Shown here in pieces: positions 35,112 through 48,889 of a DNA stretch of 64,000 bases; position 1 is the first letter of the stretch, and each line of letters opens with the position of its first letter. The stretch covers positions 10,839,001 through 10,903,000 of the forward strand of contig CM075778.1 of NCBI GenBank assembly GCA_037974665.1, given 5' to 3'. A program made the translations under genes and the position numbers. The stretch comes from Ehretia macrophylla. Lineage: Eukaryota > Streptophyta > Magnoliopsida > Boraginales > Ehretiaceae. The notes under the pieces are model-generated. The model searched no databases. It was not told where the DNA came from and was given only the letters and a program-made list of their open reading frames with translations.

Positions 35112-38100
35112 TATAGACCCTTCATATTTTGAAAAAAGTAACTCAAAAATTATTATTCACTTCTTATTTTATTTATTAAGTCCCGATCTTACATCTTGGT
35201 ACTAACTTGAATATTAAAACTAGCTCCTGAAATTAATTACATGCTCACCATTTTCGTGTGTTTCAGGTTCATTGAGTCTGAGGATCTAGCTCGAGAATTT
35301 TCAACTTGTCAGTCATGTTGTTGTGAATAGTCACAACATTTGATTAATAGCCACATTGCTTCTTTTTTTTTTTGGTCATGAATAGCCACATTGTTAAGGA
35401 CACAACTGTTAATGGCAATATCTCTTCTTTAGAAATATTTGTAAAATCACTTTTGAGGGCATTTATTCCATTCAAATTCTTGTACCCAATTTTTTTAGAG
35501 AGAGGGAGACTGTGACTAGCCCTTGATTATCTTGTATTATGACACCATGGAAAGACTTTAGTGGTCTTTTCGGATCATCGAAGGGAATACAACTGTGTGG
35601 ATTAAAGGCGTAAACTAGTTTATGACATTTTGGTCGAAATACGCTTTCACAATTATGATACAATATTAGATATCTTCCCTTAAATTTAATTACCTAAAAT
35701 GATTACTTTAAATTATTATTAAATTCAACACCGCTAACTCATAAACTACTCTAATATTATATTTCACATCGACATAGAGTTTCACTTTTGAACCTTATTA
35801 AACTTCTGCTTTAGTTTGAAAGCACGCCTAAATCGTTCCAGAAGAGTTTCTATGTATTATCGTCAAACAAAAAGGAATCCATCTAAATTGCATTATTCAT
35901 GAGTAATCTGTTATTTGTCAAGTTAATTTTGTAATTCTAACAAAGTCATGACTACTTGGATGACAATATTTTAAATTAATAAAGAAAAATAAATACTTAT
36001 ATGGCACACAATTTACGGTCTCCATTAAAATTGTTTATGTGCAGATGGTTAGGTGTATATTTTTTTTTTGGTTAATGTTAGCACTATGATTGATATGGGT
36101 GAAATTAGGTTTTATGTGACTAGACGAAATTAACTCCAAAACTATCATAGTATACTAATCCGACGATATCACAAAAAATTTGGACTAGAGGGTGACACAT
36201 GATACTCCCTAGGCCACGTATATTTCTATAAATACATGACCAACTCACAAGGTAAAAGGGAGACGGGCTATGTTGCTCCTCTCTCTCTCTCTCTCGTTTT
36301 TTTTTAGCTATTGCTCTTTTGCTTAAACGCATTTTAGATCCTATAACTGACTTAAGCGTCGGAGTGGGATTTCAGAATTATCTTGAGGACCTTTGTTTTG
36401 TAGGCTAAACTTTTCTGAAATTTAGCTCAAATTGAATGACGTTAAATATTATTAAACTCGAGCAGAAGCACATTTTCTACCATCATCAATGATCATTGTA
36501 TTAGATCTTCTTTCGTACTATTAATATTTTGGTTTCAACTTTTTTGACTTAATTTGTTCTATCTTATCAATAAAGAATTTGTTTAGTGGATTTTTTTTTT
36601 TTTAGGTCAAATTGTTTGGTGGCTGATGATTGAATATGTATGAGGAGCTGCATGACACGTAGATGGAGTCGTTTTCTTGTCACATCTTTGAAATCCAGAA
36701 AGTTCTATTTTGATAACTAGAAGTAGACATGGCTATCCTTTTGCTAAAAGACATATTCGTTCTATTTGTAACATGTAGCTAGTTGTACTATGCCTTTTCT
36801 TAATGTATAAGGTTAATGTATAGAGTTGACACCTGCCTAGTGCTGAAATTTTCAATGCTTCACTGATAACATAGACTCGACCTTAAAACTCAAAACTGAT
36901 TTGATCTTGGGAAAATGTCTGATTTGATCTTGGGAAAATGTCTTTTTAAGGTGCTTGTTGTATTCTTTTAAACATGCAAATTTTGTAGTTTTTCCTTGGA
37001 GTTATATGTCGCGGATTGTAAGTTTCTTATATTTGAGTATGTACTTAGAATGATAGTATTGTTAGATATCGTCTCTTTTTATATTTTGTTGGCATATCAA
37101 AATAATTAATTTTTATTTATTTTTCTTTATTCTTTTGGTATATTATTAAAGATACACATAGGAAGTGATAAATTTAGAGTGACATCTAGCATTTATTTAA
37201 AATATACATTTTTCTGTGTATTAATATATAATATCTATGATACTGGTGAGTAATGTTGTTGACCTGTCTTAAACTGATTACATTCAACCCTCCCCCTCCC
37301 TTTCCCAAGCCTCCAAGTTTCTTTTTTAACACATGTAATATTCATAAGAAAAAAAAATACTATGACCCCCTTAATTTTTTTTTCCCATTTTCCTAATTAT
37401 ATTCCCCCATTTTTCTTTTTCTTTTTTTTTTAATTGAATCTTGATCTCCCGTAATATGAAATTCCTCACTCCACCCCTAATTACATTAGCTTATTTTGAC
37501 TTGTCAACCCAGTGTGGTTGCCTGACTCTGTATCTAATTAACTTTTGGGTACTGGACGCTACTTTTGGGTACTGGACGCTACACAGACAATCTGTAATCA
37601 ACTTGAAACAAAGTATCTCAAATAAAAGGTGATTTTGAGCCATGGAAAAAGGGGAAATTCAGGGTGATGGCTTAAGTGAGGGTACTGGCCATCACACGGA
37701 CAATTTATGTTCAATCCGCAACAATGTATCTCAAATAGAAGGTGATTTTGAGCCAAAAGAAAAAAGTTTATTAAAGGCGACGACTTATAACTTTTGAAAA
37801 ATCATAAAGACTGTTATGAGCTTCAATAGCCCGCACCTATCAATTAGGCCATTATTCATAAGCTAGCCACGGGATCTTTCTGGATCATGCTCGTGAAGCT
37901 TCGTCGAGCAATTTCATTACTAATCAGTTTACTATTTACGATACATGATGAAACATCCTAATGCTTTCTATATCTAAATCGAGTCACATCAACTTAAATT
38001 TGAGCATAGTATACACGGCAGGGTAAGTCAACTTAAATTTTAGTGACATAAAATGTAAAAACTTCTTAACAAGGATATATAAAAACTAACATTACTAACT

Positions 38101-39217
38101 ACGTATGAATTATATAACGATGACACAATATACAACACTCCCTATAATTAGTCATAAGTAGACGACATCCCTTAATTTGCCAGGTATTCTTTGAGACTAA
38201 TCTCACATCTCCTAACATTATGTTTCTGTCAACTTAACTAACAGAAGTAGTGAAATAACCCAAGTTCCCTTACAAATATGTATTCTCAGCTGTTTTTTTT
38301 TTTTTCTCTAATCAACATGGAGATGCAGGTTTAATATTAAATTATCACCTCATTTAAAATTAGGTTTAAACGGTTAAAAAGAATATGAGTGACTGATCTT
38401 ATGATGCTCATAATATGATTCAATTTTCCGGTTAAATATTTGTGATTGGCACAAAAATATATATATATATATATATATTTAATGTTATTGTCTGACAAAT
38501 TTAACGTGATGAGGGGATTTAATGAGGGTGAACTGATTTGAAGTCATAGTGGATTACTCAAGCCAAAGCGTGTTTCACACTTTTGGATCTGTGATTGGTT
38601 ACTTGACACAGCAAAATTTCTGTTCCAAGTATGTACTATCTCATATTTAATATCAAATTATCCCCTCATTTAAAATTAGGTTTATTCAGTTTTTAAAAAG
38701 TTTATTGTATTTATTTAGTGTGTTTAATACGTTCTTTCACATCTAAGTTAAACAGTTTTTTTATTAAGCCTTATACATAAATATAGTTTTACCAATGCGT
38801 AGAGGTGGATTTTAAATCCAAAACTTTTTTATACCTAAATTGTGATATCATATTAAATTATCATATCATCTAAACGTTTTACATATTAAAAAGGATTTTG
38901 TTGTTTTTATTTTATTGTGTTCAACATTTAAATCCTCTTATAACATATAACGGTTTGAGTGAATTCAATAATGATGAACTATATAAATTATTTTTTATAC
39001 TTACATTATCAGTTCACTATCATTAAATTTTCTCGTCACATTAAATTTGTGAGATGATCTAAGTCCCCACTCTGGCATCCTTCTGAAAGTCTTTTCTGCA
39101 TCTCATTCGTGATAATCAACTTGATTCTTAGTCACCACATCGTTGCTATGATTTGCCTTGGGAATATCTCACATGGCCTAACAATAATATCATATTAGGT
39201 CCAACAACTTTGTGAAA
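35112..39217. other. Intergenic, no gene recognised
   Basis: AT-rich. It holds an (AT)n tract at about 38458-38480 and a small repeat cluster at 37541-37760. No coding pattern. Confidence 0.45.
37541..37760. repeat. 20-bp perfect tandem repeat within a 113-bp degenerate duplication
   Basis: ACTTTTGGGTACTGGACGCT is repeated exactly at 37541 and 37561. From GGTACTGG at 37568 and 37681 a 113-bp unit is repeated imperfectly, ending in AGGTGATTTTGAGCCA. Confidence 0.8.
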
Positions 39218-39226
39218 TAAATCTTT

Positions 39227-40429
39227 GGTTTTATACTTTTATAGAACTCTTATCTTTTTCCAAATTATTTAGTTAGTCATTTATTTTTAAAATGAAGTCA
39301 GTCCCTTATTTTTATTTTTTGTGTCACCATTGATCCTTTTGTCACATTTCTAACGTTTTTAACATGTACAATGCATATGATAGATTTTTTTAAAAACAAA
39401 ATCGTCAAAGTATAATAAAATATATGTTACCTTCCCATTTAACCTAAACCCCCGATTCCCAAACCCATACCCCCAAATCCCTAACCCTTATTGCTACCCC
39501 AAATCCCTAATCCTAGCGGTAAACTTCCACCACCCCCTTCCTCTTCAAATACTTACATATGTAAATGATATATGTATATATGTATATTGTATTTTCTATA
39601 TGTGTTGTGTATATTCCATTGAATTAATAAAGTGGGCACCAATTATGCCACTCATGTTGTACATTATGCATCTTCGATTGTAATTTGATGTGCAGAATAG
39701 GAATTCTCATTACTCTAAATGCATTGCATTTTCGTTTTTATGTATTGCATATATATTTCATGGAAATTAATAAAATCTGATAGACTCAACTTTTTAGCAC
39801 CAATTTATGCTACGCATGTTGTACATTGTGCATCGTCAATAGTACTTTCTTCTGCTCCAGACTAGGAATTTGCATTGTTGTATATACCCCTTTCTCCGTA
39901 CTTATTTCAACACCAAAATTATTGCAAAGTGGCCAAGATTTTTAGTATATTTAGCATGTAACGAATTTAATTGAGAAACAAATTTGTCTCTTTATGCGAA
40001 AAATGATAATGTCATATCATAGTTTTACAATTTTGGATGCACAATGTATTGCACGCTTGTTGAACTTTGTGCATTACTGGTTGTACCTTTCTGTAGCTGG
40101 ACGAAAGATCCATTTAAATAATGTTTTTTGCTATGGTCTTTAGGAGGGAAATGGGAGGAATGAGGGTTAGGGATTTGGGGTAGCAATAAGCCATATATAT
40201 TGGGTGTGCCAATTAGGGTTAGGGATTTGGGGGTATGGGTTGTTTTGATGATTTTGCCTTCCAAAGAACTTATCACATGCATCGCACATGCTAAAAACGT
40301 TAGAAATGTAACGGAATGACCAACAATGATACAAAAAATGAAGATAAAAGACTGACATATGGTCATTTTAAAAATAAAAGATTAATTAAATAATTTAGAA
40401 AAAGATAAGGAAGCTATGAGGTATAAACC
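39227..40429. mobile_element. Mutator-like non-autonomous element, 1203 bp
   Basis: A perfect 9-bp target duplication, TAAATCTTT, lies at 39218-39226 and 40430-40438. Terminal inverted repeats extend for about 300 bp: the left starts GGTTTTATAC and the reversed right starts GGTTTATACC. Matching blocks TTTCTAACGTTTTTA, CATACCCCCAAATCCCTAAC and GCTACCCCAAATCCCTAA occur in both arms. No transposase ORF. Confidence 0.9.
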
Positions 40430-42007
40430 TAAATCTTTCGATTACCAACCATGTTCTCAAGATATCTAGTAAAACTCTTCTCCCATCATTTTCTGGTGTC
40501 CCACATGTCCAATAACTCTCTAGTATACAACAATCCACCATTAATGCTGAAATAGTTTTGCATTGTCTTTGCGTCATGACCAATCATGCAAGCTTTGATA
40601 TGTAGACCTAGACTGAAATGTAGCCAGAATTATGAGCTGGTGGACCATATTATTTCATAGAATTTGATTAATGCAATAATTGCCCCGTGACAGGTGTATT
40701 TTAGTCTGGGAGTCGAACTCAAGATGACATATTGGTCTTCCTCGAATAATCGTATAAAGATTGGGTGAATTATTTGGACGTGACGCGTTACTCATTTAAA
40801 GTCATATTTTTCGTTAGTTTTATACATGTAAAATTTCTGAGTATTCAATATATTAGGTCTTTTTTTACGTCTCTTATAGTGTATGATTTGTTGCAACAAG
40901 TTGGAAGTGTAGCTCTGAATTTCTGTCTCTCTAAAAGTGGAAATAATGGTAAATGTGTTAACTCGTAGATTAAAGGTTTTAAGTTCAAATTTTTCCCTTA
41001 ATTGAAATAAAATGTGTGTTTGGACATACCATTGCACCATGAAGTTTGCAAAGTTGAGATGAATTTTTTATAGTCCTGTCCAGAGTATATTTCTCGATAT
41101 ATATATGGAAAAAAAAAAATTAGATTTTGGCAACTAAAGCTCGGGTTAAAGCATCGAGAATATATTATTTAAGCATTATCAAGTAAATATTTTCAATGAT
41201 CAGTAGCGGTGAATATGATAGAATGAAAGAAGGAAATTCATTCACTCTGCGATCTTTCCACTCTGATGCCTGTCATGATGAATCTTGCAACATTTTGGGC
41301 ATCATTTCTATGGTTATTTCTTAAACGATGAGGTCTATTATTAGAGACTTTTCTAAAGTGCTCGCCATTGATAATGAATATAATTTCTCTTCACTGGTGT
41401 TACATTCTAGATAACGAGTGAAAATCCCTCTCGCTAGACAATGTGGATTTCAGGACGAAAGGCAACAAAAGAGTAACTTCCTCTGCTACTCTATGAAAAG
41501 ATCGAACCTATTTCTTAATTAACCAAGAAGTTGAAAAAGACAATGGGGTTGCTTTCAGGAACTTAATTGTTTTGCCAAATTAATTTTTCTATTGGAGAAT
41601 TTTCCAGTTCAGAAATGTTATTATTTCTTAAAGGTAAATTGCAACGACAATTATACATATCTCATGTGTCAAAGTAAGTGTCAAAATACTCCCTTATGTT
41701 TAGTTGAAATGTCATACGAAGGAAAATGAGCAACACAAGGAGGCAACGTACAACTTCAACGTATTTTTTTTCCCTTCATGGGAGGCAAAAACTTTCTATA
41801 ACACTACGATCTTAGGGCACTTTTCACCCCTTCTATGTTTCTCAATGAGAACCAGCAACGGCTGAGGAACTACCCTAATATCATGGAGGCCAACCAAGAG
41901 TTGAAAGGCAAAATTAGCGACTAAATCTGTGCAAAAATTTGTTTATCGATAAACATAGACCTGCTTAAATCCCTTATTGGCACATAGCATCTTCTTGTAG
42001 TCTCCAA

Positions 42008-42190
42008 TTAATAATTTTCAAAGGTTACTGAGCAGCATTTTCTTCTCATGAGATTAACGATCAGCCTCGAGTCCGACTCAACAGTGAGATGGTCAATACC
42101 CATCAATGACTTTTTCAAAACTTCTGCAAGGAACCGTGAGCTCCGCCATGTTGTTACTTCGATGTAGTTTATTATAGGAGGATATTGCAA
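42008..42190 (-). pseudogene. Possible RNase H-like fragment
   Basis: The short frame reads FLAEVLKKSLMGIDHLTVESDSRLIVNLMRR. This resembles the E-S-D-S region of the RNase H-like domain found in plant LINE-derived and stand-alone proteins. Flanking frames are broken. It may be a retroelement relic or chance. Confidence 0.35.
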
Positions 42191-43307
42191 TTCACTTCTT
42201 TCTTAAAACAGAATTTGTATGCTTAACATCACAAAGATATCACTATCACTGGACATGTTGCTAAACCTCAAACCGAAGACAAGTCCCTCACACGATCGTC
42301 ACATGATCACGAACGAAAATAGAGAATTGCGTAAATAAGAGAAATAAACAAACCGAAGTAGATTAAGAAGAGATATAAGGACTTTTGATCTCATCTAACT
42401 AGCCTATAGTAGTCAGCCTAACTAAAGCGTCACAACAACATAAAATTAACCTTAAGTCAATTTGAGTGAGCAATCTTGTCGAGTCACAAAAAATTCCCTC
42501 CTCAATCCTACGGAGAAAAGGGATGGATATCACAAATTGTATTAGATACTGGATGTGGATAAGTTCACCAAGCAAATTCAAACTGGATCCAGACAAACAA
42601 ATTGGCAATTAGATCATATAGGCAAGAAAAAAAGCTATTGAGTTGATCTTATTTTCACCATGGAATTATCTTTAATTCTAAAAATGCTATTGACTATTAG
42701 AGAAAAAAAAATTATTCAAATAGTTCCATCAAGCGTCATACAAAAGAAACATAATAAAAAGAGATAAAAAGTTAATAACTAAATTTAAAGACTCATATAA
42801 ATTCGTTCTTTCCCCCTTTATATTTTTCAAAATTAAAAGACTCAAATAAATTTATACTTTATTAATGAAACAATGAACTCAAGAGACTAATCTACCCCTA
42901 TAAACGCATATATCCCAACAAGAGATGCATCTGAATGCATAAAAAACATAACCAAGATACAGCTCATTCAATTGCAAACCATATGCCGATTGATTAATGA
43001 ACCAAAGAATCAAAATTTAGGTCTCTATATGATATGTACAAAGATTCCAATGCTTCAAGCTGTTGTATAACCATCAGGATGGGTCACGGATCGAGTTGAA
43101 CGGGTTCAAGCTTTCATCCGGGAGAGCATACTTTTTTGCTTCAAATGACCTTCTTGAAGCAGCAGCCACTCCCCTTTTCCACAGAGAGAAGACCAGAAAC
43201 CCATTTTGATTGCCCCGCCAAATAATGTCCTCCAGCATTTTCTATCGAAATATCTATTGATCCAAGTTCTATCCTCTGATATTTCATGATCAGTTTCTTT
43301 TATACCT

Positions 43308-46300
43308 CTAGGGAACATCTGATACTCCTTCTATCTCCAATTCTTTAATCAGCTTTTCAATTTGTCTTCTATATATTGGCATAAAGTGATCGCTGATCAT
43401 GGTCTGTGATAGCCTTATCTTACTATACGATGATCTAGGGGTTAAAAAAATCCCAACCTTTTCCTCTGCTGGATGGCTATGGTCCGAGCTACGAGGGGAA
43501 TCCTCGTCAGTTTCATGGCTGACTTCAGCAGAGAGAAGTGTCACAATGTGCATAATCTTTCCTGCAGGGAAAAATCTGTGCACCTCGTTCGTATTTGGAA
43601 CCAGACCTTCAGACTGGCTATCAGCTACTTCTGCAATGGCCGCTGCTTCTTCTTCCCTTATTTCCTTCACCACATCAGCTTCTTCGGCCTCAACTTTGTC
43701 ATAAAGCTCATGCTCAAGTTGTTGCCACAATTCAACTTCGGTCATGCGGTCTTCATGTCTATCATACTCCGCGACATCCTCATCATCAACAAGAGCCGAA
43801 TTCATGCCTTCTTCTGAAGTGATCTCATTTGTACCAATTTGGGAATTCCAGACCATTCCCTCAGCTGAAGACACAGGAAGTTCCATGGTTTCGATTGTAC
43901 TTGTCATCACCTCAGAAGTAGTAATAAAAGGCTGCAAAGCTTCTTTTTGGGTTGAGGAAGACTCTGAGGAATCTACCTCTCCATTGGAATTTAAGGAAGA
44001 AGCTGTGGTCCGACGACGAGGACCAATACAGGACCATGACGATAATTGTAGTGATGGACGTGACCATGCTGCCTGAGCCATGCTTTGAGCTCTCTTCATA
44101 ACAACCTATGGTGAATAGAAACCACATCAACCTGTCTCAGTAAACATGTCTTCTATACCAGTATGGAACATGGCTACAACATAGGTTAAGAACTGAGACA
44201 ACCAAGCACCTAAAAGAAATTGAATATTATTTGTGATTATATTTGCCATCCCATTAATGAGGTCACTGTGGGATGTTACAGGATACCAGAAAAACATCTC
44301 GAGTCATTTTGGCAGAAGAAGTGAATTTTTTAACACTGATAATGTTGTTAACATTTAACATCCGCAAACCAGCTAAGAAACAACACAAAATATGTTCTGT
44401 GTTTTACTTGCTGTAAAGAGAATAAAATACCTCAAGCAAGTACCACACAATATGACATCTGGATGCAAAAGGACCCGTGAAAGAGCATAGAAGGGCAAGA
44501 AGTATGTGGTCCAGCAAAATTATTTAAGGCAATACGATGTATTCAAATTCAAAACCCTAGTAGAATTTCAAATGCCAAAACGACGTCTAGAGGATGAGGC
44601 ACAAAAAGGTTCATAAGAACCAAAGATATATGTTTGTAAGCGGATTGATTGCATAACAACAATATACTATTACCTGTGTACCATTGGATACTGGACGCAA
44701 TATTGCACCGGCGCCAGCAACTTTTGCTCTAGCACTGGCAATAGATGGAAGACGAGAGCCCAAGGCTGATGCAGAACGATAGACAGTGCTCAATATTCTG
44801 GTACGTTCAATCTGGTTTCTCAAATCATTCAGCCAAGCAGAAGCTGTCACCTGCAGTAGAGGAAAAATTTTAGCTTTAATAATCACACAACCTCAGATGA
44901 AAAGCAGCAGTGGGAGCAAAATCCAAAAGAAGAGCACTATGGTCAAATAAGAATATCTGAGGGTCTATATGTTACAAATCCATTTAATATGTGAGCTAAT
45001 AGTTGCAATACGTGATTCCTTCAGAACTTTGTACACACAAAAGAAACAAAAGATATCATTGTGTCTGCAGCAGATTAGAACATTTTTGCTGCTAAACAGG
45101 AAGCACCCATCACAAGAGACATTTGGTGCTTTTTATTGGGCTGAGACCACCACTGATTATCCCAAAGAAACCTAGGTACATCAGCTTTGCCATTTAAATG
45201 GATTTGGCCTATGATTATATACAGACCAGAGTTGGCAATAAGACTCCAACAAATGCTACAGGATGCTGACACTCAACATGTGCCAGATTTGAGCTAGCAT
45301 TATATTGTTAAAATTCGCAACGGAGTGTGGCATTGTCCGTGTACATTCATTTTCGTCTCTATCCTTCAGTAACCACTTAAATAATACATTGAAGTCAATA
45401 CACATTTAATGCCAGAATAAAAATGCTATATTAGGAAGCAGACTATAACATCACCAGAATTAGGTATATAATGACTGAAATTGTCTCAAACTTAACAATT
45501 CCAATAATTTGGATGATAAGAAGGCCCATACAAAATTGACCTATGGCACATGAAGTCCCTTCAGACCCAGTTTCTGTTTATCCACTTTTTACACGCAACA
45601 AGAAGACTATGACAAGGATTTACAAGAGCTTCCCATGCTTGCATATCAAAACAAATTACCTCAGAAAAAAAAAAAAAAAAAAAGCACATGAGGAGAAGGA
45701 GGAGGAGGAGGAGGAGGAGGAGGAGGGAGGGGTGGGGGGGAGTATGACCTCAGCACGCAGGTCATCCACTGAAGCAGCAGAAAATGTGGGCACCAAATCT
45801 GCTCCATTTATTACTGATGTAATGAACTCATTGCCAGACTCCGCCAATTCCCATGTCATACAAGCAGCTGCATCAAATTACCAGTGAGAACTAAGGCAAA
45901 TATCGTAAATTGAGCCTCCCCCTAAAGGACAGATATAAAATGGCCAACTACAAAGGGATGCTTTTCATACAATGTGGCAAGTGCAAATTAGAAACCAAAG
46001 AACAGTTCAGTGACCTGGAGCGAAAGTGACACAAGTGGCTGATGATAGTTCCTTCTGTTCACGCAATACATAAGTTAGGAGAGCTGCAGTGCCTCCACCC
46101 AGAGAATGTCCAACAATCTATCAATGAATTAAAGGAAGAATAAATAAGAAACTATGCCGTTCAAGAAATTAAGCCACAATCTGATACCCCCCAAAAAAAA
46201 TTAGATGGTCATGAGAAAAGGAAAAACAATCATGCATAGACAAGAAGTGCAAAGGTAAGGATCAGAAGGCAATTAGGTTAACTGAATATTTGTTAATCTA

Positions 46301-48169
46301 TGACTGAGTTCTGTTAACCCACCAAAGCAGACATCCTTCATGTAACAAAAGTTTCAAGTATTTACTAGTGTCTTTGAGAAAGGAAGGCCTAAAGGAAGTG
46401 GGGGAAAGAGAGGAGATCCCACGTAGCAATTCATAAGTGAAGAGGAGGAGGACGGAAAAAATAAATAAGAAAAAACCAAAAAGACCAAATTCACATCAGA
46501 AAATTAAATACTTATACTTCCAAAAAGAGATGGGAAAGAATCACCTCACTAGGACTGAAGAAGAAAATTATTTGAAATGAAAATGACATTCTCAACTGGA
46601 AGAATGTCAGCACTTATTTCAGCAAATGGAACTCTGAAGTACCTTAAGTTTGTAATTAGGATATGTGCTGAGTGCTTGGGTAAGACAAGGAGTTGCAAGC
46701 TTTGCAATCCATCGAGCAGCTGCAACCATTCCACCATGGGCATAACCTAAAACTAAATTGCTGACTCCCCCCTCATGCACAACAGTGTGATGGAATGGTA
46801 CAACAGCTCCAGTAACAGCTGTCAATGTATCCTTGATACTGTGAGTTCCGCGGATCAGTAAGAGAAAGCTTTCTGTTTTGTGGTCAACCAATATCGTAAA
46901 AGCTGGCTTCAAAATCTGCATAAGATATAAAGATGCATATATAGTGAAACTAAAGAATTGCATATGCTTCTTCACTTATTCCTCTCCCTACTGAAAGACC
47001 ATAACAACCGCCACACACACACGCCCAACAAAATATGCTTCCTTCCTCTCTCAGAACAACCTAAACTAAGTGATTAGATATCCATGATTCCAGATCTAAA
47101 GCCACTAAACTAAGTGATTAGTAGATATCAAGCAGACAAAATGACTTACCCCAGCTTTGGGTTCTTGAAGAAGAACATTTTCTTCGGAATAACCAGTCTC
47201 CTCTAGAAATAAGAGGAACGGCTTTTTAGAAAAATGCCAACAGAGAGTCAACAAGTTCAAGAGATATCTGAGCTCTGCAGCAATTTCAGATCCTTTAAGC
47301 TGTACACTATCTTCACCACCAAATATGCTTGCAACATGTAAATGTCCCTGCAAGGAAACATCAGATGCTCAAAGAGAGACACTTCATATAAGTAAGAACT
47401 TCACAAGATGACAGAGTGCATAGTTGATAGCTTTTCTTTTTCTTTTTCTTTTTCTGGTAATTAAAAGGTCATTCTCCATTAACAGAATGAAAGGTTAAAT
47501 AGGGAAGTAATAATATTTTCCCATATCTATTGCTTGCAGCAAGAAACATAAGAAAAGTCTGCTTGAGAACTGAAAGTTATGGTTTTTTCAACTAGGACTA
47601 GTTGTCCAAAATTCACAGATAAATGGTTGCCGATGCAGCAATTAAAACCGGGATTCATATCCTTAAAATGTTTTAGTAGCCCATTCACGCATTACCGCAC
47701 ATAACAGAACACGTATCTCGTATCACTTTTGCATATAATACGCGCATGTGGCTGACGTATGTTTCATAAAATTCAACAAACCAATTAAGTAAAATGACAT
47801 TCTCTCCAACACGCATTCTTCACCAAATTAAAAAAAAAAAGAGATACAAGGTCAACACGTGCTTACCTGCCTCTTCAAGAGAAAGTTGATGCCAAAAGCT
47901 AAATCTCCAATCGGCCACTTCCCTAAAGTCTCGGAATAAGTAAACCTAAGTGTCTCCGACAAAGTTGAAATCGTCTCCAACCACGTCGCTGGAGCTTGTA
48001 TTAACCTATGCGATACTCTATCAACCCCTAACCGAGCACGACTATCCGCATTACTCCCATTCTCATCCTCCTCTTCCACTGTTGTCGAACCCGACTGCAG
48101 TTTCCTATTTAATGTATAATACAATAGAGCAGCTGCACCCGCTGCTGTAGCCATAGTTGCCGTCGCCAT
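43308..48169 (-). CDS. Class 3 lipase, mono/diacylglycerol lipase type, 656 residues
   Basis: Seven coding exons on the - strand: 48169-47867, 47347-47150, 46915-46643, 46117-46015, 45867-45749, 44850-44674, 44105-43308. All introns are GT-AG and phases join (1971 bp including stop). Residues about 5-18 are hydrophobic and could be a membrane anchor. Residues about 100-260 fit the N-terminal domain of this lipase family, followed by IRGTHSIKDTLTAV of the lipase fold. The nucleophile elbow GHSLGGG puts the catalytic Ser near residue 263. The Asp is near 316 (NGADLVPTFS) and the His near 631 (SDHFMPIY). The acidic, Ser-rich stretch between about 410 and 545 (many Glu, EEEAAAIAE) is probably a disordered insert. 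It should hydrolyse acyl esters of mono- or diacylglycerols at a membrane; the substrate is not determined. It resembles the Arabidopsis lipase class 3 proteins with a PF03893-type N-terminus. Confidence 0.93.
45686..45727. repeat. (GGA)n microsatellite beside a lipase splice donor
   Basis: A run of GAG/GGA triplets lies in the intron after lipase exon 45867-45749, starting about 20 bases past its donor site (45748). On the sense strand it is a (TCC)n pyrimidine tract, followed by a long T run (45665-45682). Confidence 0.88.
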
Positions 48170-48188
48170 TAGCTTTTGATTCCTAGAT

Positions 48189-48889
48189 CTTCAAAAAAAC
48201 AAAACAATCAGCTCAATTAGTGATCTCAAACTTTCCATTTATCCAAATTACTTCACATTTTTAACCTTCAAAGTAATGTCACTTCATCAAATTAGTAAAC
48301 TTTACATAGATTGACAAGCTAAGTGTTCACTTCCGTACAAGCAACAATTTACTTTCATTAATTAACCAAAAAATATAATCAGAAAAACAATTTAATTCAT
48401 TACTTTTAACATATTATAGCAGCATTTAAATAAAACCCTTTGTTCATTTGCTAAAATCCCTAAGGTTATATACATACATATATGTGTATAATTACACACA
48501 ACCACACATACATAGCAGCATCTAAGAAAAAACCTTTCTTGATTGCTAAAATTTCTAAGGTTACACACACCTATATATATACATATATATGTATAAAGCA
48601 AAGTTTCTTACTTTCTTGTGATCGTTTGAGCAAATTTGAGGTCAGAATAATTAATTACTAAGAACTCACAAACAAATAACTTAATTATAAATATTCATTT
48701 TCTGTCATTATCAGAAAGCAAAACACACACACACAGAGACATATACATAATCAGAAAAAACTAAAGGAAATTAACTTAAACATAATCAAAATTGGAATAG
48801 CAAAACCCTAAAAATCCAATCTTTGCGACACATGAAAATTAAAAGTTATGGTTTTTTTTTTTCTCTTTAATTTGCAGAATAAAACAAAC
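48189..48889 (-). other. Possible 5'-leader intron of the lipase gene
   Basis: On the - strand a donor TTTGAG|GTTTGT at 48890/48889 and an acceptor TTTTTTGAAG|ATC at 48188 would remove 701 bases, ending 19 bases before the ATG. Weak sites; cDNA needed. Confidence 0.3.

Noticed and set aside
43399-44076. + strand ORFs of 75-114 codons across the last lipase exon
   Set aside because: Antisense shadows of the long - strand lipase exon, with no motif.
45543-45887. 114-codon + strand ORF with a Glu run
   Set aside because: Reads the (GGA)n tract and the antisense of a lipase exon.
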